The position numbers were made by a program, and so were the translations under genes. A model generated the notes under the pieces. It had not been told where the DNA came from. It saw only the letters and a list, made by a program, of their open reading frames with translations, and searched no databases. Positions 1 through 11,800 of a DNA stretch of 64,000 nucleotides are shown here, one piece after another (positions within the stretch are counted from its first letter, which is position 1; every line of letters starts with the position of its first letter). This DNA is from Blastobasis lacticolella (Eukaryota > Arthropoda > Insecta > Lepidoptera > Blastobasidae): NCBI GenBank assembly GCA_905147135.1, contig LR990054.1:18203001-18267000 (forward strand), read 5' to 3'.

Positions 1-53
1 GACCCCGGGCCCTCGTCTTCGAGAGCACAACCGTGACATTAACGCTCAGATGT
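1..53 (+). repeat. SINE family A, 3' end fragment
   Basis: Matches the 3' end of a tRNA-derived SINE seen at many places in this window (full copies near 18.1 and 19.8 kb). The diagnostic parts are a CCCGGGCCCTCGT block, then ACAACCG..ACATTAACGC. Only the tail is present because the window edge cuts the element. Confidence 0.7.
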
Positions 54-636
54 TTTTTTTTTTTTTAATGTGTAGCATTTTATCTACACTCAAATTTTCA
101 TGTTAAAATTTCGTACCTATAAAATTCTCAACTTTGCTCAAGTAAGCTGCGAGTCAGTTCTGTTGTACCTACGCGTCGAGTATATCAAGCGACGGGAAAT
201 TCACTTCACTACTTTCACATTATAAATGCTATAAGCAAGCATTGAAGTTTGAAGCAAATAATGCTTCAAACAAGAAAAGCCAAGTACCCCTGCACTGCCA
301 ATGCTATGCTTAAACACAATCCACGCTACATCACAAGGGAGATCAGTCTCCTAGGTACTCGGCTTGTCGCCATACGGCCGAGAAAATACGAGTGTACCTG
401 TTTACAGTTATTGTAAATGTATGCATCACCGTCGCGCTTGAGGCAGCATTATCATGTTTTTAAATTTCGAATGTATCTGATATTCATAGGGACCGTAGCC
501 TGATAAATAATATATGCCTCCACGGCGCCGCGGCGTACATTCGTCCGTTCTACACGCGTAAGGAGGCCTCTATCTCTCATTTTGATTCTATGTGAATACA
601 GTTAATAGAATAGGTAGACAAGTAACCATCTCGGCG

Positions 637-795
637 TTAAATTTCCGTTTGTGCTCTCGAGCGTGCGAGGGACCGGGGTCCGCCCTGACCATGTTCCAGG
701 ATTTGGCAGATTAAGTAAGTACAGTGGGGCGACTGTCATCTGACTTCCGTGTGTCTTTAACAGGGGAACCTGACCAGATTGAATCATCACGTTTT
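637..795 (-). repeat. SINE family A, 3' half, inverted
   Basis: Reverse complement of the family A body: the CCAGGATTTGGCAGAT block and the GACTGTCATCTGACTTCC block occur in the opposite order and strand to the copies at 2.1 and 18.3 kb. It has no tRNA-like head. Diverged, so probably old. Confidence 0.7.
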
Positions 796-1110
796 CCGTT
801 ACCGCTATTAAGGGAAATTGCGTGCTTTTTTGGCAAATCATCACCAAAGTATGTCTGGCAAAGTCTTCACATTTTAGTATGAAACTCAGACTCGGCGTAT
901 GCGTGACAAGGTGCCTGGACATGTCTGTCCGCAATATGGATTGTACTACATTCTATGTGTGTTATTTTTACATATATTTTAAAAGGACGACTTTGAAAAC
1001 TCTATTATTAAGAAAGCTACTTTTAGCCCTGGAAATGATTTCGGAAATATGAGTGAAGATAAATAGGGAATATGTCAATAATAATACACCACCTCGGGCA
1101 ACCTGCGCCT

Positions 1111-1262
1111 GGTCGTCGGTGGTCTAGTGGTGAGAAGGTCCGACTCGTAGCGAGAGTTCCCGGGTTCGAATCCCACTGCCGCCAATGTATCAATGACTCT
1201 TTTCTGAGTTATGTACATTAGTTAAATATTAACCGATGCTCTTACGGTGAGGGAAAACATCC
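1111..1262 (+). repeat. SINE family A, tRNA-like head
   Basis: Contains a polymerase III A-box-like stretch (GTGGTCTAGTGGTGAGAAGG) and a B box (GGTTCGAATCC), then the family-specific sequence ending ACGGTGAGGGAAAACATC. It stops at a short (CCGTT)n run near 1263-1286. It is a SINE promoter head and not a tRNA gene, because no acceptor stem or CCA-adjacent end can be drawn. Confidence 0.75.
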
Positions 1263-1286
1263 GTCCGTTCCGTTCCGTTCCGTTTA

Positions 1287-2025
1287 GGTACAATACCAGC
1301 CAGAAATGCTTCTGCAAGTGTGTATGTAGATCATATCAGCAAGAACCGGGTACGGCGTCGCCATCATCGGTGGTACCGTCGTCTGTACTTGTATTTTGAG
1401 CAACCAAGCCCAGTGGTTGTCACGGAACTCACCCAAAGAGTTGGTTTGCTCCGGATACAGCATCAGACGTGGGAGTTGTTGATTTTAAGCGACACCAGAC
1501 CTCGTCCTCCACTGATTTGCGCTGCCTCCAGCTCGAGATACCAGTGCGTACGTAGATGCGAAGGGGAGTGTAGGGCGGTCGCAGTCAGGATGGGAGCGAA
1601 AGGATTTGGAGCCGACAAGAATACTAGCATCGAGTCAGTTTGAAGGAGGATAGATACTCTTTGTGTAATATAATAAAGAGGGATGGTAAAGACTGCTGTG
1701 GTTATTCGCTTGATCTGTTCATGTTTTGTTTTGTTTTCGGTGTTGGGTATTCTTGATGCCATGTCCATAAACTTTGCGCTAGTAGTACCTTCTTTCCACG
1801 GGCGTGTTGTAAAATTTAATCTGCATATCTTCAACGATACCATCTGCTTAACACTTGTTAGTACTCATGGTCGATCTTGTTCGCTTTCTCCAATGTCTGT
1901 CGTGTGTTGTGTGGGCTCTGTACCTCAGATTCTGAATCTGTCTCGGTGCTTGGTATATTTTTCCGGCTTCGTTTTTCATTTCACTTCTATTACCTGCCAT
2001 CACCTGTCAGTCTTTTTTCGACTTC
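1287..2025. other. Gene-free interval with no supported feature
   Basis: Open frames exist on both strands but none resembles a known protein. The longest plus-strand frame (from 1683) runs into the SINE piece at 2026, which argues against a gene. Possibly decayed transposon sequence. Confidence 0.4.
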
Positions 2026-2250
2026 GTGCTCTTACGGTGAGGGAAAACATCGTGATGAAACATGCACGTTCAAGCAACTTAATGTGTAACCATGATCCAA
2101 TCTGGTCATGTTCCCCCGGTAGCAGAGGGATCAGATGGCAGTTGCTCCACTGTAATTACCTGTACTGCCAAATCCTGGATCATGATCAAGGCGGACACGG
2201 GGCCCTCGTGCGCGAGATCACAACCGGGACATTAACGCCAAAATCAATAT
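2026..2250 (+). repeat. SINE family A, 3' body
   Basis: Starts at the ACGGTGAGGGAAAACATCGTGATG junction and continues through CCATGATCCAATCTGGTCA to the ACATTAACGCC tail. It lacks the tRNA head, so it is 5'-truncated or interrupted. Confidence 0.75.
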
Positions 2251-2877
2251 AATACCTCAGTTCGGGCAATCCAATCTATCCAACGGTGCTGCTGTATAAA
2301 GCTTGTAATGTATTAACTGTAAGACAATTATTTATATTAAACACGGTACTAAGACAACACTCAGCACTTCCATATAGCACGGAATTTATTTAAAAAAGAC
2401 GGAATGATATTGTTTGCCATCAAAATGCAACAAAACATATGTTCTCATCAAGGTTTTACATGTTCCTTGGACCGCTTCTCTACAACAGATTAAATAGAAA
2501 ATTACGTCTGTATTGTAACTGTTACAGTAGTTGTAAGAAAATTGTTCAAGAAGCTCTCCAAAATATGTCATATGAAGATACAGAGAAATTACTGTTAGTT
2601 CTAGGTTAATTTAGTATAAAATATCGATTATATTATAATTATATACTTTTATTATTTTTTACTTCTGTATAATTAGTAATTGTTTCATGTTAAATTTTCG
2701 CCTTTTGTACTTTTCCGACTTTTAATTTTTCGCCTGAAACAGGGTATCCTAGTTCAGGCAATTTAGTTATTATTAATTACCTTTTAAACATATTATTCTA
2801 GACGTCAAAATTTAATGTAAATGTATCCCATAAGATTTAATGAATAAAATTTTTATTTATTTTAAATATTGTAATCA
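2251..2877. other. AT-rich interval with no supported feature
   Basis: Very AT-rich with short A and T runs. No frame with protein similarity and no clear inverted ends were seen. Confidence 0.4.
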
Positions 2878-3305
2878 AAACACCTTCGAAGAGGAAGCCA
2901 ACAGACGGATGCAGCTGGGCTGGGCAGCATTTGAAAACAAATTTTCATTCAATGCGTCCTACCCTTTCTGACGTACGAAGCGGAAACATGGACACTGACA
3001 GAGAAAATGGATCCACAAGGATCACATTTCTCTAAGGAATATGATACGGAACGAAGTTATTCAAAAAAGAACGAAAGTTATCGACATTCCCCATATAATT
3101 TGGGGCATGGGGCAAGTTGGGGCAGTAAAGTAAAAGGTAAGAAAGGCAGCGTGGGTAGGCCTTCGACAGGGTGGACCGACGCCGACGACCTGGTAAAGAT
3201 CGCAGGTACCAGCTGGATGCGGAAGGCACAGGAGTGGCCTTTTTGGAGATCTCTGACGGAGGCCTAAGCCCAGCAGTGGGCGTCTTTCGGCTGGTATGAT
3301 GATGA
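2878..3305 (+). pseudogene. RTE-type LINE reverse transcriptase, C-terminal relic
   Basis: Broken frames spell the end of an RTE-clade reverse transcriptase. They give FEEEANRRMQLGWAAF, then TYEAETWTLTEKM, then GRPSTGWTDADDLVKIAGTS, WMRKAQEWPFWRSLTEA, a stop and QQWASFGW. RTE polymerases end with this kind of GRPxTRWxDDLVK...WMxxAQ...LWRSLxEAY...QQW block. Frame changes around 2960-3005 and the stop at 3265 show it is dead. The ATGATGATGATG after it resembles the simple 3' tail of such elements. A further degenerate piece with WGDDLAVTGCAKLK follows at 3364-3500. Confidence 0.75.
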
Positions 3306-3540
3306 TGATTGTCGTATAACCAATTACCGTTGGGGCTGATGTATTCTCGAGTGGAGGCCACGGTTGGGCAAGCGTAATGTGGAACGTCCTGTGTCTAGAT
3401 GGGGTGACGATCTGGCAGTGACTGGATGCGCAAAACTCAAGGATTTAAGGATGACTCACTTTACACAGAGCAGTGTCGGAGCCAAGTCTCGGCCATACTT
3501 CAGTCAACTAATATCCCATCTATTTTATATTCTTGGACGA

Positions 3541-3795
3541 CCTGAGTGGTTCAATGGTCAACATGCCGAAGCTGCCACGCAAGAGGTCCCGAGTTCGATT
3601 CCTGGCCGGGCAGCAATGAAATGATGAATTTTAATTTCTTGTACGGGTCTGGGTGTTCTTGTATAATAAGTATGTATTTAAAAGTATTTAATTAGTATAT
3701 CAATTATCTAGCAACCATAGCACAAGCTTCGCTTAGTTTGGGGCTAGATGGCGCTGTGTGAATTTGTCCACGAATATTTATTTTAATCATTATAA
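3541..3795 (+). repeat. SINE family B, near full length
   Basis: tRNA-like head with A-box-like CTGAGTGGTTCAATGGTCA and B-box-like GAGTTCGATTCC. The body then has ATGAAATGATGAATTTTAATTT, CGGGTCTGGGTGTTC and the end GGGGCTAGATGGCGCTGTGT. Other copies are near 8.9, 17.4 and 59.1 kb. Confidence 0.8.
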
Positions 3796-3918
3796 TGACC
3801 ACTAATAAAATATGCCTAACTATAACATACTAGATGTATAACTTTAAGGTTGATGATCATCTGCGATTTTATAACAACTCATTTTTATTTAACTACCTAC
3901 GTGTGAATAGCAATTTAA

Positions 3919-6879
3919 ATGGGTACAAATAGCAAAGTATTTACTGATATTATAGACAATACTGAATTCATAAGGTGCGACCAAATTAGAGATCCATCTC
4001 AATGCTTAGAGATACTAGAACAGGGTCAAACCTATAGCAACGGTAAACTTTGTTTATTGAGTCACAACATTCGCAGTATCAACAAAAATTTGGACAATTT
4101 TCTGGTTTTCTCGTCTTATATTAACGTTCAGATAGATGTCTTTATTTTTAGTGAATGTTGGATAGGTCCCGATTTTGTCCCTCCGACAATCGATGGATAT
4201 AATTCATTCTATACAAAACTTAGCTACAACAAAAATGACGGAGTGGTCATATATATTAGAAAACAACTGCAATATAATGTTTGCGAGCCGGCTTGCGTGT
4301 CTGACTGTAACTGTCTGGTTGTAACGGTGGACAATAGGATAGCCATACTTTGTATTTATCGGCCACCAAGTTTTCACAACCTTAGTAAGTTCTTAGCCTC
4401 TTTAAATCAATTCTTACAGTCACTTACAGTCAAAAACATCATACTCACAGGGGACATAAATATTGACACTCTTAATACCAATCTAAATGACACCAGTGAT
4501 TACTTAGAACTTTTAGCCTCTCAAGGCCTAGTGCCGGGCATAACTGTGCCTACACGCTCACCGTCTAACACATGCCTTGACCATTTTATGGCTAAATGTC
4601 ACTTTCCTTGGCAAACAATAGTATTTGAGCAAACTGATATTACAGATCATTGTCCTATATTATTTTATTCTAATAACTCAAATTGCACAGAAAGTAAACA
4701 ACCGCCTATTGATTATGAAGCTGTTTCGGTCTATTTGACGGAAATCGATTGGAGTGTCTATTATAATAGTAGTGATGTAAACTGGTGTGCCAATTTCCTA
4801 AACGACAAATTGCAAAATTCCATTACGAACTATTCAATCTCTACCAAAATAGCTAAAAGGCGAAAACCCCTGAAGCCATGGATCACGGTCGGTGTGATAA
4901 AAGCTCTTCGCAAAAGAGATTATTTACATAAAATCCTAAAATCATCCTACAGCGATCACATGAAAACTCTGTATATCTCTTATCGTAATTGGTGTACTAA
5001 AATTGTTAAATCACTCAAACAACAATACTATAAAAATCAGCTAGCAAAACATTCAGAAAACATAAAAGAGACTTGGAGAATAATTAAAGAAGTGGGTAAT
5101 ATAAAGAGAAGTGATCAAACGGCTGCTGTCTTGCTTGAGACTAGGGACAACCCCACAGATTCACTAAATATAGTTAACAACTACTTTACTTCAGTAGGGA
5201 GTGACCTAGCCAATATCATCCTTAAAAAATTAGGAACCACTGAGACTGAATTGGCTAAAAGGTATGTCTCTTCTAAGAGTTCTGATTCCATGTCTCTGTA
5301 TCTGACTGATCTGTATGAAATAAATTCTTTAATATCCACCTTAAAATTGAAGTGTACCCCTGGTTGGGATGGTGTAGCGAATGATTTTTAAAAAAAACTT
5401 AAACCTTTTCTTTGCGAACCTATTGCTCACCTATGTAATATTAGTTTCACGACTGGGGTTTTTCCTGATATCTACAAAAAAGCAATAGTAACTCCGATAT
5501 TTAAGACTGGCGATGATAAAATTCCAAATAATTACAGACCTATCTCACTACTAATTACACTGTCTAAAATAATGGAAAAATTGGTTAATAAAGGACTTGT
5601 CAAATACCTGGAGTCTAACAATCTTCTTTCAGCAAATCAATATGGTTTCCGAGCTCGTCTTTCTACTGAAGACGCAGCTTTAAATCTTACCTCTAAAATA
5701 ACGGAACATCTTGAACACAAAAGAAAGTGTGTGGGGGTGTTCTTGGATTTACAAAAAGCATTCGACACTGTGTCGATTCCAATATTGCTTGCCCGCTTGG
5801 AAAATATGGGAGTTCGTGGAGTGGCACAGAGTTGGTTTAGAGATTATCTTTCAGATAGGACTCAGATGGTTAGGGTTGGAGGACATGCGAGTGATACTGC
5901 AATCTGTAGGTATGGTGTACGACAGGGCAGTACCTTGGGTCCGACGTTATTCCTTGTATATTTAAATGACCTCTGTAAAATGGCACTGAAAAATTGTGAC
6001 ACGTTTATGTTTGCAGATGACACTGCACTAATTTTTCACGGTTCTACTTGGGAAAATGCCCGAAATAATGCTGAATGTGGTCTGTCGCTGGTGTCTGCCT
6101 GGCTCGAAAATAATCTGTTGTCGCTCAATGTCTCTAAAACCAAATACTTGTGCTTTAGCATAACCAGCGCTGGTAACCCCAAAGAACCGTTTGCCCTATG
6201 CATGCACACCTATCCATGCAATCAAAGTCACAGTGCCCGAGTAGCCTGCAATTGTCCAACTTTAAATCGGGAAAAAACAGTTAGGTACCTGGGAATGACG
6301 ATCGACGAACACTTGACATGGGAATCACACATTTCTCTAACATCTGGACGTATCAGAAAGTTAATGTTTGTTTTCAAAAACTTAAGAACAGTAGCAAACA
6401 ACACTTTACTTATAAGAATATATAAAGCCCTTGGGGAATCTTTAATTACCTATTGTATCTCGGTCTGGGGAGGTGCTGTGCAGTCACATCTTATACGACT
6501 TGAAAGAGCCCAAAGAGGTGTATTAAAAGTACTTATGACACTACCATTTCGCTTTCCGAACTCTCAACTATATAGAAGGACCAAAGTTATGAATGTGCGT
6601 AAGTTGTTTATTTTCCAAATCATACGCAGATTTCACACCAAAGAAATTCCCTTTTTGCCCGCTTTGGATAATAGACTTGATCGCTGTGTTGTTCCCTTTT
6701 ATAAAACCAGCTTTGCACAAAGGTCTTATACTTTTCTCGCTCCCAGGATATATAATATGTTGAATACCAAACTGAAGCTAAAACAATACAGTAATTACCA
6801 AATAAAACAAAAACTCATGGAACACCTATTGACAATAGAAGAAAGCGATGTTCATCAACTTTTTATGATTTTAAAATGA
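3919..6879 (+). pseudogene. Non-LTR retrotransposon ORF2 (endonuclease + reverse transcriptase), one premature stop
   Basis: This is a LINE polyprotein that would nick target DNA and copy its own RNA into the nick. The APE-type endonuclease is at residues ~45-250: SHNIRSI, FSECW, the GDINID block near residue 178 and TDHCPI near 242. The reverse transcriptase follows: NYRPISLL, QYGFRARLSTEDA, FLDLQKAFDTV, GVRQGSTLGPTLFLVYLNDL and the catalytic FADDTALIF at about 6008. The style fits the CR1/Jockey group. The frame is unbroken for 987 codons except for one TAA at 5389-5391, just before an A-rich run. Both sides stay in the same frame, so this is a nonsense change and not a frameshift. No ORF1 or gag-like frame precedes it, so the copy is probably 5'-truncated. 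An AATAAA-like signal and a T-rich tail lie near 6968-6990. Confidence 0.85.
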
Positions 6880-6936
6880 TTTTTTTTTTAGATGATTTTA
6901 AATTGATTTTTTTTATACCTAATTTGTACACGTCAG

Positions 6937-7400
6937 ATGTTATGCATGTGTAATAATAGTTATACCAATAAACTGTTTTTTTTTTTTTTATCTTTTCTAT
7001 CATTATATAGAATCGGCATCGAAATGCAAGATTTTATGGAGATAGTGAGGCTCCATTATTTTCGATTTATTTTATATATATATATATATATATATAAGAT
7101 ATATTTCTGTTTTACAGATCTCATTATGTTAAATTTATTAATATAACTCCTTGTTGATATTATAGTAGACGTGTATAGAGTTGTAGGGGATATATGTAAT
7201 AGGAAAAATGTGCTATGTAAACTGGGGGTGAAGACCTGGTGTCCTGTAGTACGGGTTGTGTACAACCTATAGCAGGCGCCAGTCTTCACACAAAGTTTGT
7301 GTTAAATAATCTAAAATTGTATTACTTAAAAAAGCCTGTATAACACCCACTACATGACTACTTTGTGTGAAGAAAATAAATAAAGTTATATTATTATTAT
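6937..7400. other. LINE 3' tail and low-complexity sequence
   Basis: AT-rich 3' untranslated sequence of the preceding LINE, then a (TA)n run near 7076-7096 and AT-rich sequence. No gene is supported. Confidence 0.45.
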
Positions 7401-7811
7401 TATTTATTTTATTTATTTTGTATGGACTCGCTCATGCTATACCGAGTAGCTTGCTTTCAAGGTGCGTGCTATACATTGCGATCAGTCCGAGCCCAAACTC
7501 GATGGGTTTATCATGCGTAGTGTAGAAGTTCCTGTGACCCCTTCCGGCTTCATCATCAGGCGCTGGACACCGCTCTAGGTTACAATTTTTTCTACACAAA
7601 ACATACATTCCAAAGAAAGATTTATCATGTATAGTTTAGGAGTTCCTATTACCACCTGCGTCTGCATCATCAGATCAGCTCGATGGTGTCATAGCACAAC
7701 ATTGCAATATTATAATCAAAATTTCAGCTCAATCGGAAACCGGGAAGTGAGCCAAATTCAAATTGCAAGATTTGACTACAGACAGGTGAAACTTTCTGTT
7801 ATGTTATGTTA

Positions 7812-7905
7812 TAGGGCAGACGAACAAGCGAGCGACATGATGGAAAGTGGTCACCGCCGCCTATGGACATCAGCAACACCACAGGATTTACCAATGCGTG
7901 CGTGT
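7812..7905 (+). repeat. Repeat family C fragment
   Basis: Shares the block ATGGAAAGTGGTCACCGCCG, then CCTATGGACATCAGCAACACC, with copies near 13.1, 13.3, 15.2, 39.4 and 56.2 kb. It is a widespread short interspersed repeat of unknown class. The most complete copy (13.28-13.44 kb) begins with GCAGACAAACAGGCAAGCGG. Confidence 0.6.
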
Positions 7906-7984
7906 GAAACTAAACAAAAGCTGCCTGGTTTATATATAATATAAGAGGTATCTTCAGAGGCGGGCAACGCATGTACATTGACAT

Positions 7985-8405
7985 AAAATTCAAAATTCAA
8001 AATTTATTTATTGATTACGATATTAAATATCTCATTCAATCGTCAAAAAAGGAGGGGGGTAAGAAAGTAGGAAGGAAGCACTCAGTGACACGCTGGCCGC
8101 CCCATGACAGCAGCAACCCACCTCACGCCAGTCACGACCGGACAGCCCGGCAATGCCAGGCAGAGCCGGACCGCGCTCAATATACATATTATATAAATAT
8201 GTCTAGTAAAATTAAGAAAAACCTGCTTAAACTACAGCAAGAGTAAGCCAGTCCACCAAGGCAGCACCCCCACGCCAGTCACGACCGGATTGCCCGGCAA
8301 TGCCAGGCAGAGCCGGACCGCGCTCAATATATATAGGTATGTCTAGTAAAATTAAGAAAAACCACCTAAACTACAGCAAGAGTAAGCCAGTCCACCAAGG
8401 CAGCA
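7985..8405 (-). repeat. Repeat family D with an internal ~137-bp tandem duplication
   Basis: Reads on the minus strand as a 3' end finishing in AATAAATAAATTTTGAATTT. A block containing CGGCAATGCCAGGCAGAGCC appears at ~8150 and again at ~8290, each followed by ATGTCTAGTAAAATTAAG, giving a direct duplication. An inverted relative is at 9.79-9.99 kb. It may be the 3' end of a LINE, but no coding part is visible. Confidence 0.6.
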
Positions 8406-8439
8406 CCCGTTCACGAGTATAACGCAGGGCCCAGCCATC

Positions 8440-8520
8440 GTCCAATTCAACCATATTTGAGGGAAAAGAGCGACCCGGCCCCCACGCCACCGCCAGACAG
8501 ACTTTTAAGTGAGCGTGCAT
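8440..8520. repeat. Repeat family E
   Basis: The block from CGTCCAATTCAA through TTTGAGGGAAAAGAGCGA to CCAGACAGACTTTTAAGTGA recurs at about 27.14-27.22 kb. Class unknown. Confidence 0.55.
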
Positions 8521-8664
8521 CACACATGCTGCATGTGATAGGTAGCTGCTCACACATAGGCATAGACATATAATTGATTTGGCATTAGTGACCACTTTCC
8601 ACTAGATGGTCCGCTCGCCTGTTTGTCTGCTGTATAACACTAAATAAGACAGCTCAATCCTCAC

Positions 8665-8817
8665 CCACTGCCAGATCTCGTGGCTGGTCATCGGCTGGTC
8701 CATGAGCGCGTTCTGCCAGATCCGGAACAGCATCAGGTAGGCCTTGTCGCGGCCCGTGAACGACGCCAGGAAGTGCTTCTCCTCGCCGCGGCACACCAGG
8801 ATCGCGTTCGGGATCAC
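8665..8817 (-). CDS. GRAMD1: GRAMD1 exon: C-terminal part of GRAM domain
   Basis: 51 codons, phase 0 at both ends. The acceptor CAG is followed by GTG ATC CCG; the donor TGG is followed by gtgagg. It encodes VIPNAILVCRGEEKHFLA and LMLFRIWQNALMDQPMTS and ends EIWQW. The family continues with a V/H-x-CYG stretch that is not found further left, so the next exon is outside the window. Confidence 0.9.
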
Positions 8818-11800
8818 CTGCGTGCACGCAGTAATAATAATAATAAATAATCGTGGACAAATTCACACAGCGCCATCTAGCCCCAATCTAAGCAAAGCTT
8901 GTGTTATGGGTCCTAGATAACTGATAAACTGCTTATATACTTTTAAATACATACTTATTATACATAGAACACCCAGACCCGTAACAGAAACTAAAATTCA
9001 TCATTTCAATTTCTGCCCGGCCGGGGATCGAACCCGGGACCTCTTGCGTGGCAGACCACTGAACCACTCAGGTGGTCAAAAACACAGTGAAATAGGGTTA
9101 GGGTTTAGGCGTAGGGTTGCGCGTCTGTCGGCCTTCTAGAGGTTACATTTCGGAGAGTGTGCGAAGCAGCTGCACGACCTCATATCGCCCATATCGGGAG
9201 TCGCGATCCGGGCGAGCGCTTCATCCTCATTACGTGGATCTTCCAGCTGTCCGCACTAGCTGCTTTGGCTCGACCTTAATAATACGTACAGCTAAGGAAT
9301 GGAACGCGGTGCCTGCGAGTGTGTTCTCTGATCAATATAATCTGGATGCCTTTAAGGCTAGAGTGAATAGGCTGTTCTAAGACGGGCATGCTCCATCTTC
9401 GGCCGCATCGTCACTTACCAACAGGTAAGATGGCGGTCAAATGCCTCTCGTGTGTAATATAAAAAAATACTTGGACCATAGTTATTTGGACAAAGGCATT
9501 TTTCTGTTTTGTGTCTATAATGTGGCTGAAAAGCGAAATTGCCCCAAGGACGTGAGCCAGATCCGTTTTATTACTTCTAGACCCCACAAGAGGATACGAA
9601 GTATTATCGTTACGAAAAGTCGAACCGTCATCCAATCTGGTCACGTTCCCCTGGTAGCAGGGTTACGGAGGTCAGATGGCAGTCGCTCCACTGTAATTAC
9701 CTGATCTGCCAAATTCTAGATCATGGTGAAGGCGGACCCCGGCAACTCGTGCGCGAGAGGACAACCGGGTTATTAATCATATATTATTTATATATAAAAT
9801 TGAGCGCTGTCCGGCTCTGCCTGGCATTGCCGGGCACGGTCCGGTCGTGACTGGCGTGGGGAGGGTTTGCTGCTGCCATGGGGCGGCCAGCGTGTCACTG
9901 TGTGCTTCCTTCCTACATTCCTACCCCTCCTTTTTGACGATTGAAAGAGATATTTAATTTTCTAATCAATAAATAAATTTTGAATTTGAATTAACGCCAA
10001 GATGATGATGATGATCGCAACGAAAAGTAAAAGTGTTAGTACTAAAAAAAATACTTTTTTGCCATGTTGTGCACGGGCAGACCAACGTTTTGTGGGTCTC
10101 CAAAACGTCTACAATCACTACAAAGTGGAATGTTTCTTATACTGGATGACGTAGGTGACTGGTACTCGTAGGTGGTGCCCCTGGTATTGCAAACGTCCAT
10201 AGGCTGCGGTGACTGCTTACCATCAGGCAGCCGTAAGCTTGTTTGCGACCTTAGTGGTTTATATAAAAAAATGTAGTATAACCTTCCGCGCCCTCGCAGT
10301 CTAACAGACTGAACCAGTAGAATTGCAATCTAGGGCAACTACTTTCCTACAATATGTCAGCGATTTTGCATGTAATTGATGTCATATAACCTTACCGAGA
10401 GAAAGTCAGATAACCCTCGGCCAAGACTATATATACTCAAATATTTTCTAAACGAATGAACCGATTATAAGAAAACAAAGCTTAAATCTCGTTAAAATAT
10501 CTCTGGCAGATATATTTTCAGCAACTACACGGGTTTGGTTTCAGAGAGCAAAGTAGCGCCACCTAGTGGAATTTCTGTGAACTCTCGATAACATCGATGT
10601 TAGACTAAAATAGCAACGAAAGCTCCACATAATTATGTAAGAACACTAGCTAGCTCGCCGATTTCATTCGCGTGTTGTCGTAACTACCCTGTAAACCTTC
10701 CCCTTGAATCACTCTGCACGAAAATCCGCTCCGTTTATAAGTACATCGCGAACGAATCGAACGAAATATGTAGTGACGTAGTCATAGATTTATATTGCTA
10801 CTGCTAGCGCCACCTATCGGCGAGAAGAATTACTACTTTGAGTTTGTGTTGTATAATTGCATATCGTCTCGCCCGGCTTCGCACGGTTTTTCTCGGGGAT
10901 ACTATATTATAATATGCGTTATTACAAACCTAAACCGTCCTCATGAATAACTCTGTCTATTGGTTGAACCCCATGAAAATATGTTTAGTAGCTTTTTAAT
11001 TTTTCTCGACGTTTGAAAAGAAAGATGTCTCTGCCTACTTCTACGGGAAAAACGTAGCCTTATTTAGTTATCAAACAGACAGACAGACAAACGCGGCGTG
11101 GGACTTTGTTTTATAATATAGTGATGCACCGAAAACTGCAAGGGTTATATGCAAACGTGGCCTACGTAGAATGTCAGTCGCTTTCGGTTGCGCGGGCAAG
11201 CCGACCTTGGTGGACGTCCGACCACGTCCCCGGTATCCAAAAAGCGACTTTATTTTATACTACGTAAGGATTAGTATCAACTGTCTAGCTGCCTTTTAGA
11301 TCGATCCTACCGCAGCGTCGTATCGTCGCCTCAGTGCTTATTTGGCCTATCGACCAAATCTTTCTTTTATTATATATTATATAAGACAGACATTTCACCC
11401 CATCTCACCTGTTGGTAAGTGACGATGCGGCCGAAGATGGACATGCCTATTCACTCTAGCCTTGAAGGCATTTAGATTATATTGATCAGGGAACACACTC
11501 GCAGGCAACGCGTTCCTTTCCTTAACCGTCCCTTAGCCTTATTTGTCATAATCGTATATTTTAATGCAGTATTGTTGAGGCCTTAACTTCAATCCTGTTC
11601 AATTGGGAATAGGCCAAACAAGCCTAAGCTTTAGCTCTTTAGCCCCATCACCACTACTCACCAGCGCGGTCTTCTCCTTCGTGATGGCGGTGACATCCTT
11701 CCACCGCAGCGCGAGCGACGTCTCCCAGGTGAAGATGCTCGCGTAGAAGCAGAGGTAATTCTGTGAGGCGTACAGCCGGCCGTGGGTGAGGATCTCCTTT

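Noticed and set aside
1111..1190. tRNA gene
   Set aside because: A and B boxes are present but no foldable acceptor stem. The sequence continues into the SINE body shared with other copies, so it is a SINE promoter head. The same applies near 3.55, 18.1, 19.8 and 59.2 kb.
1683..2252. Plus-strand frame of 189 residues as a gene
   Set aside because: Its last third is SINE family A sequence and the rest has no recognisable similarity.
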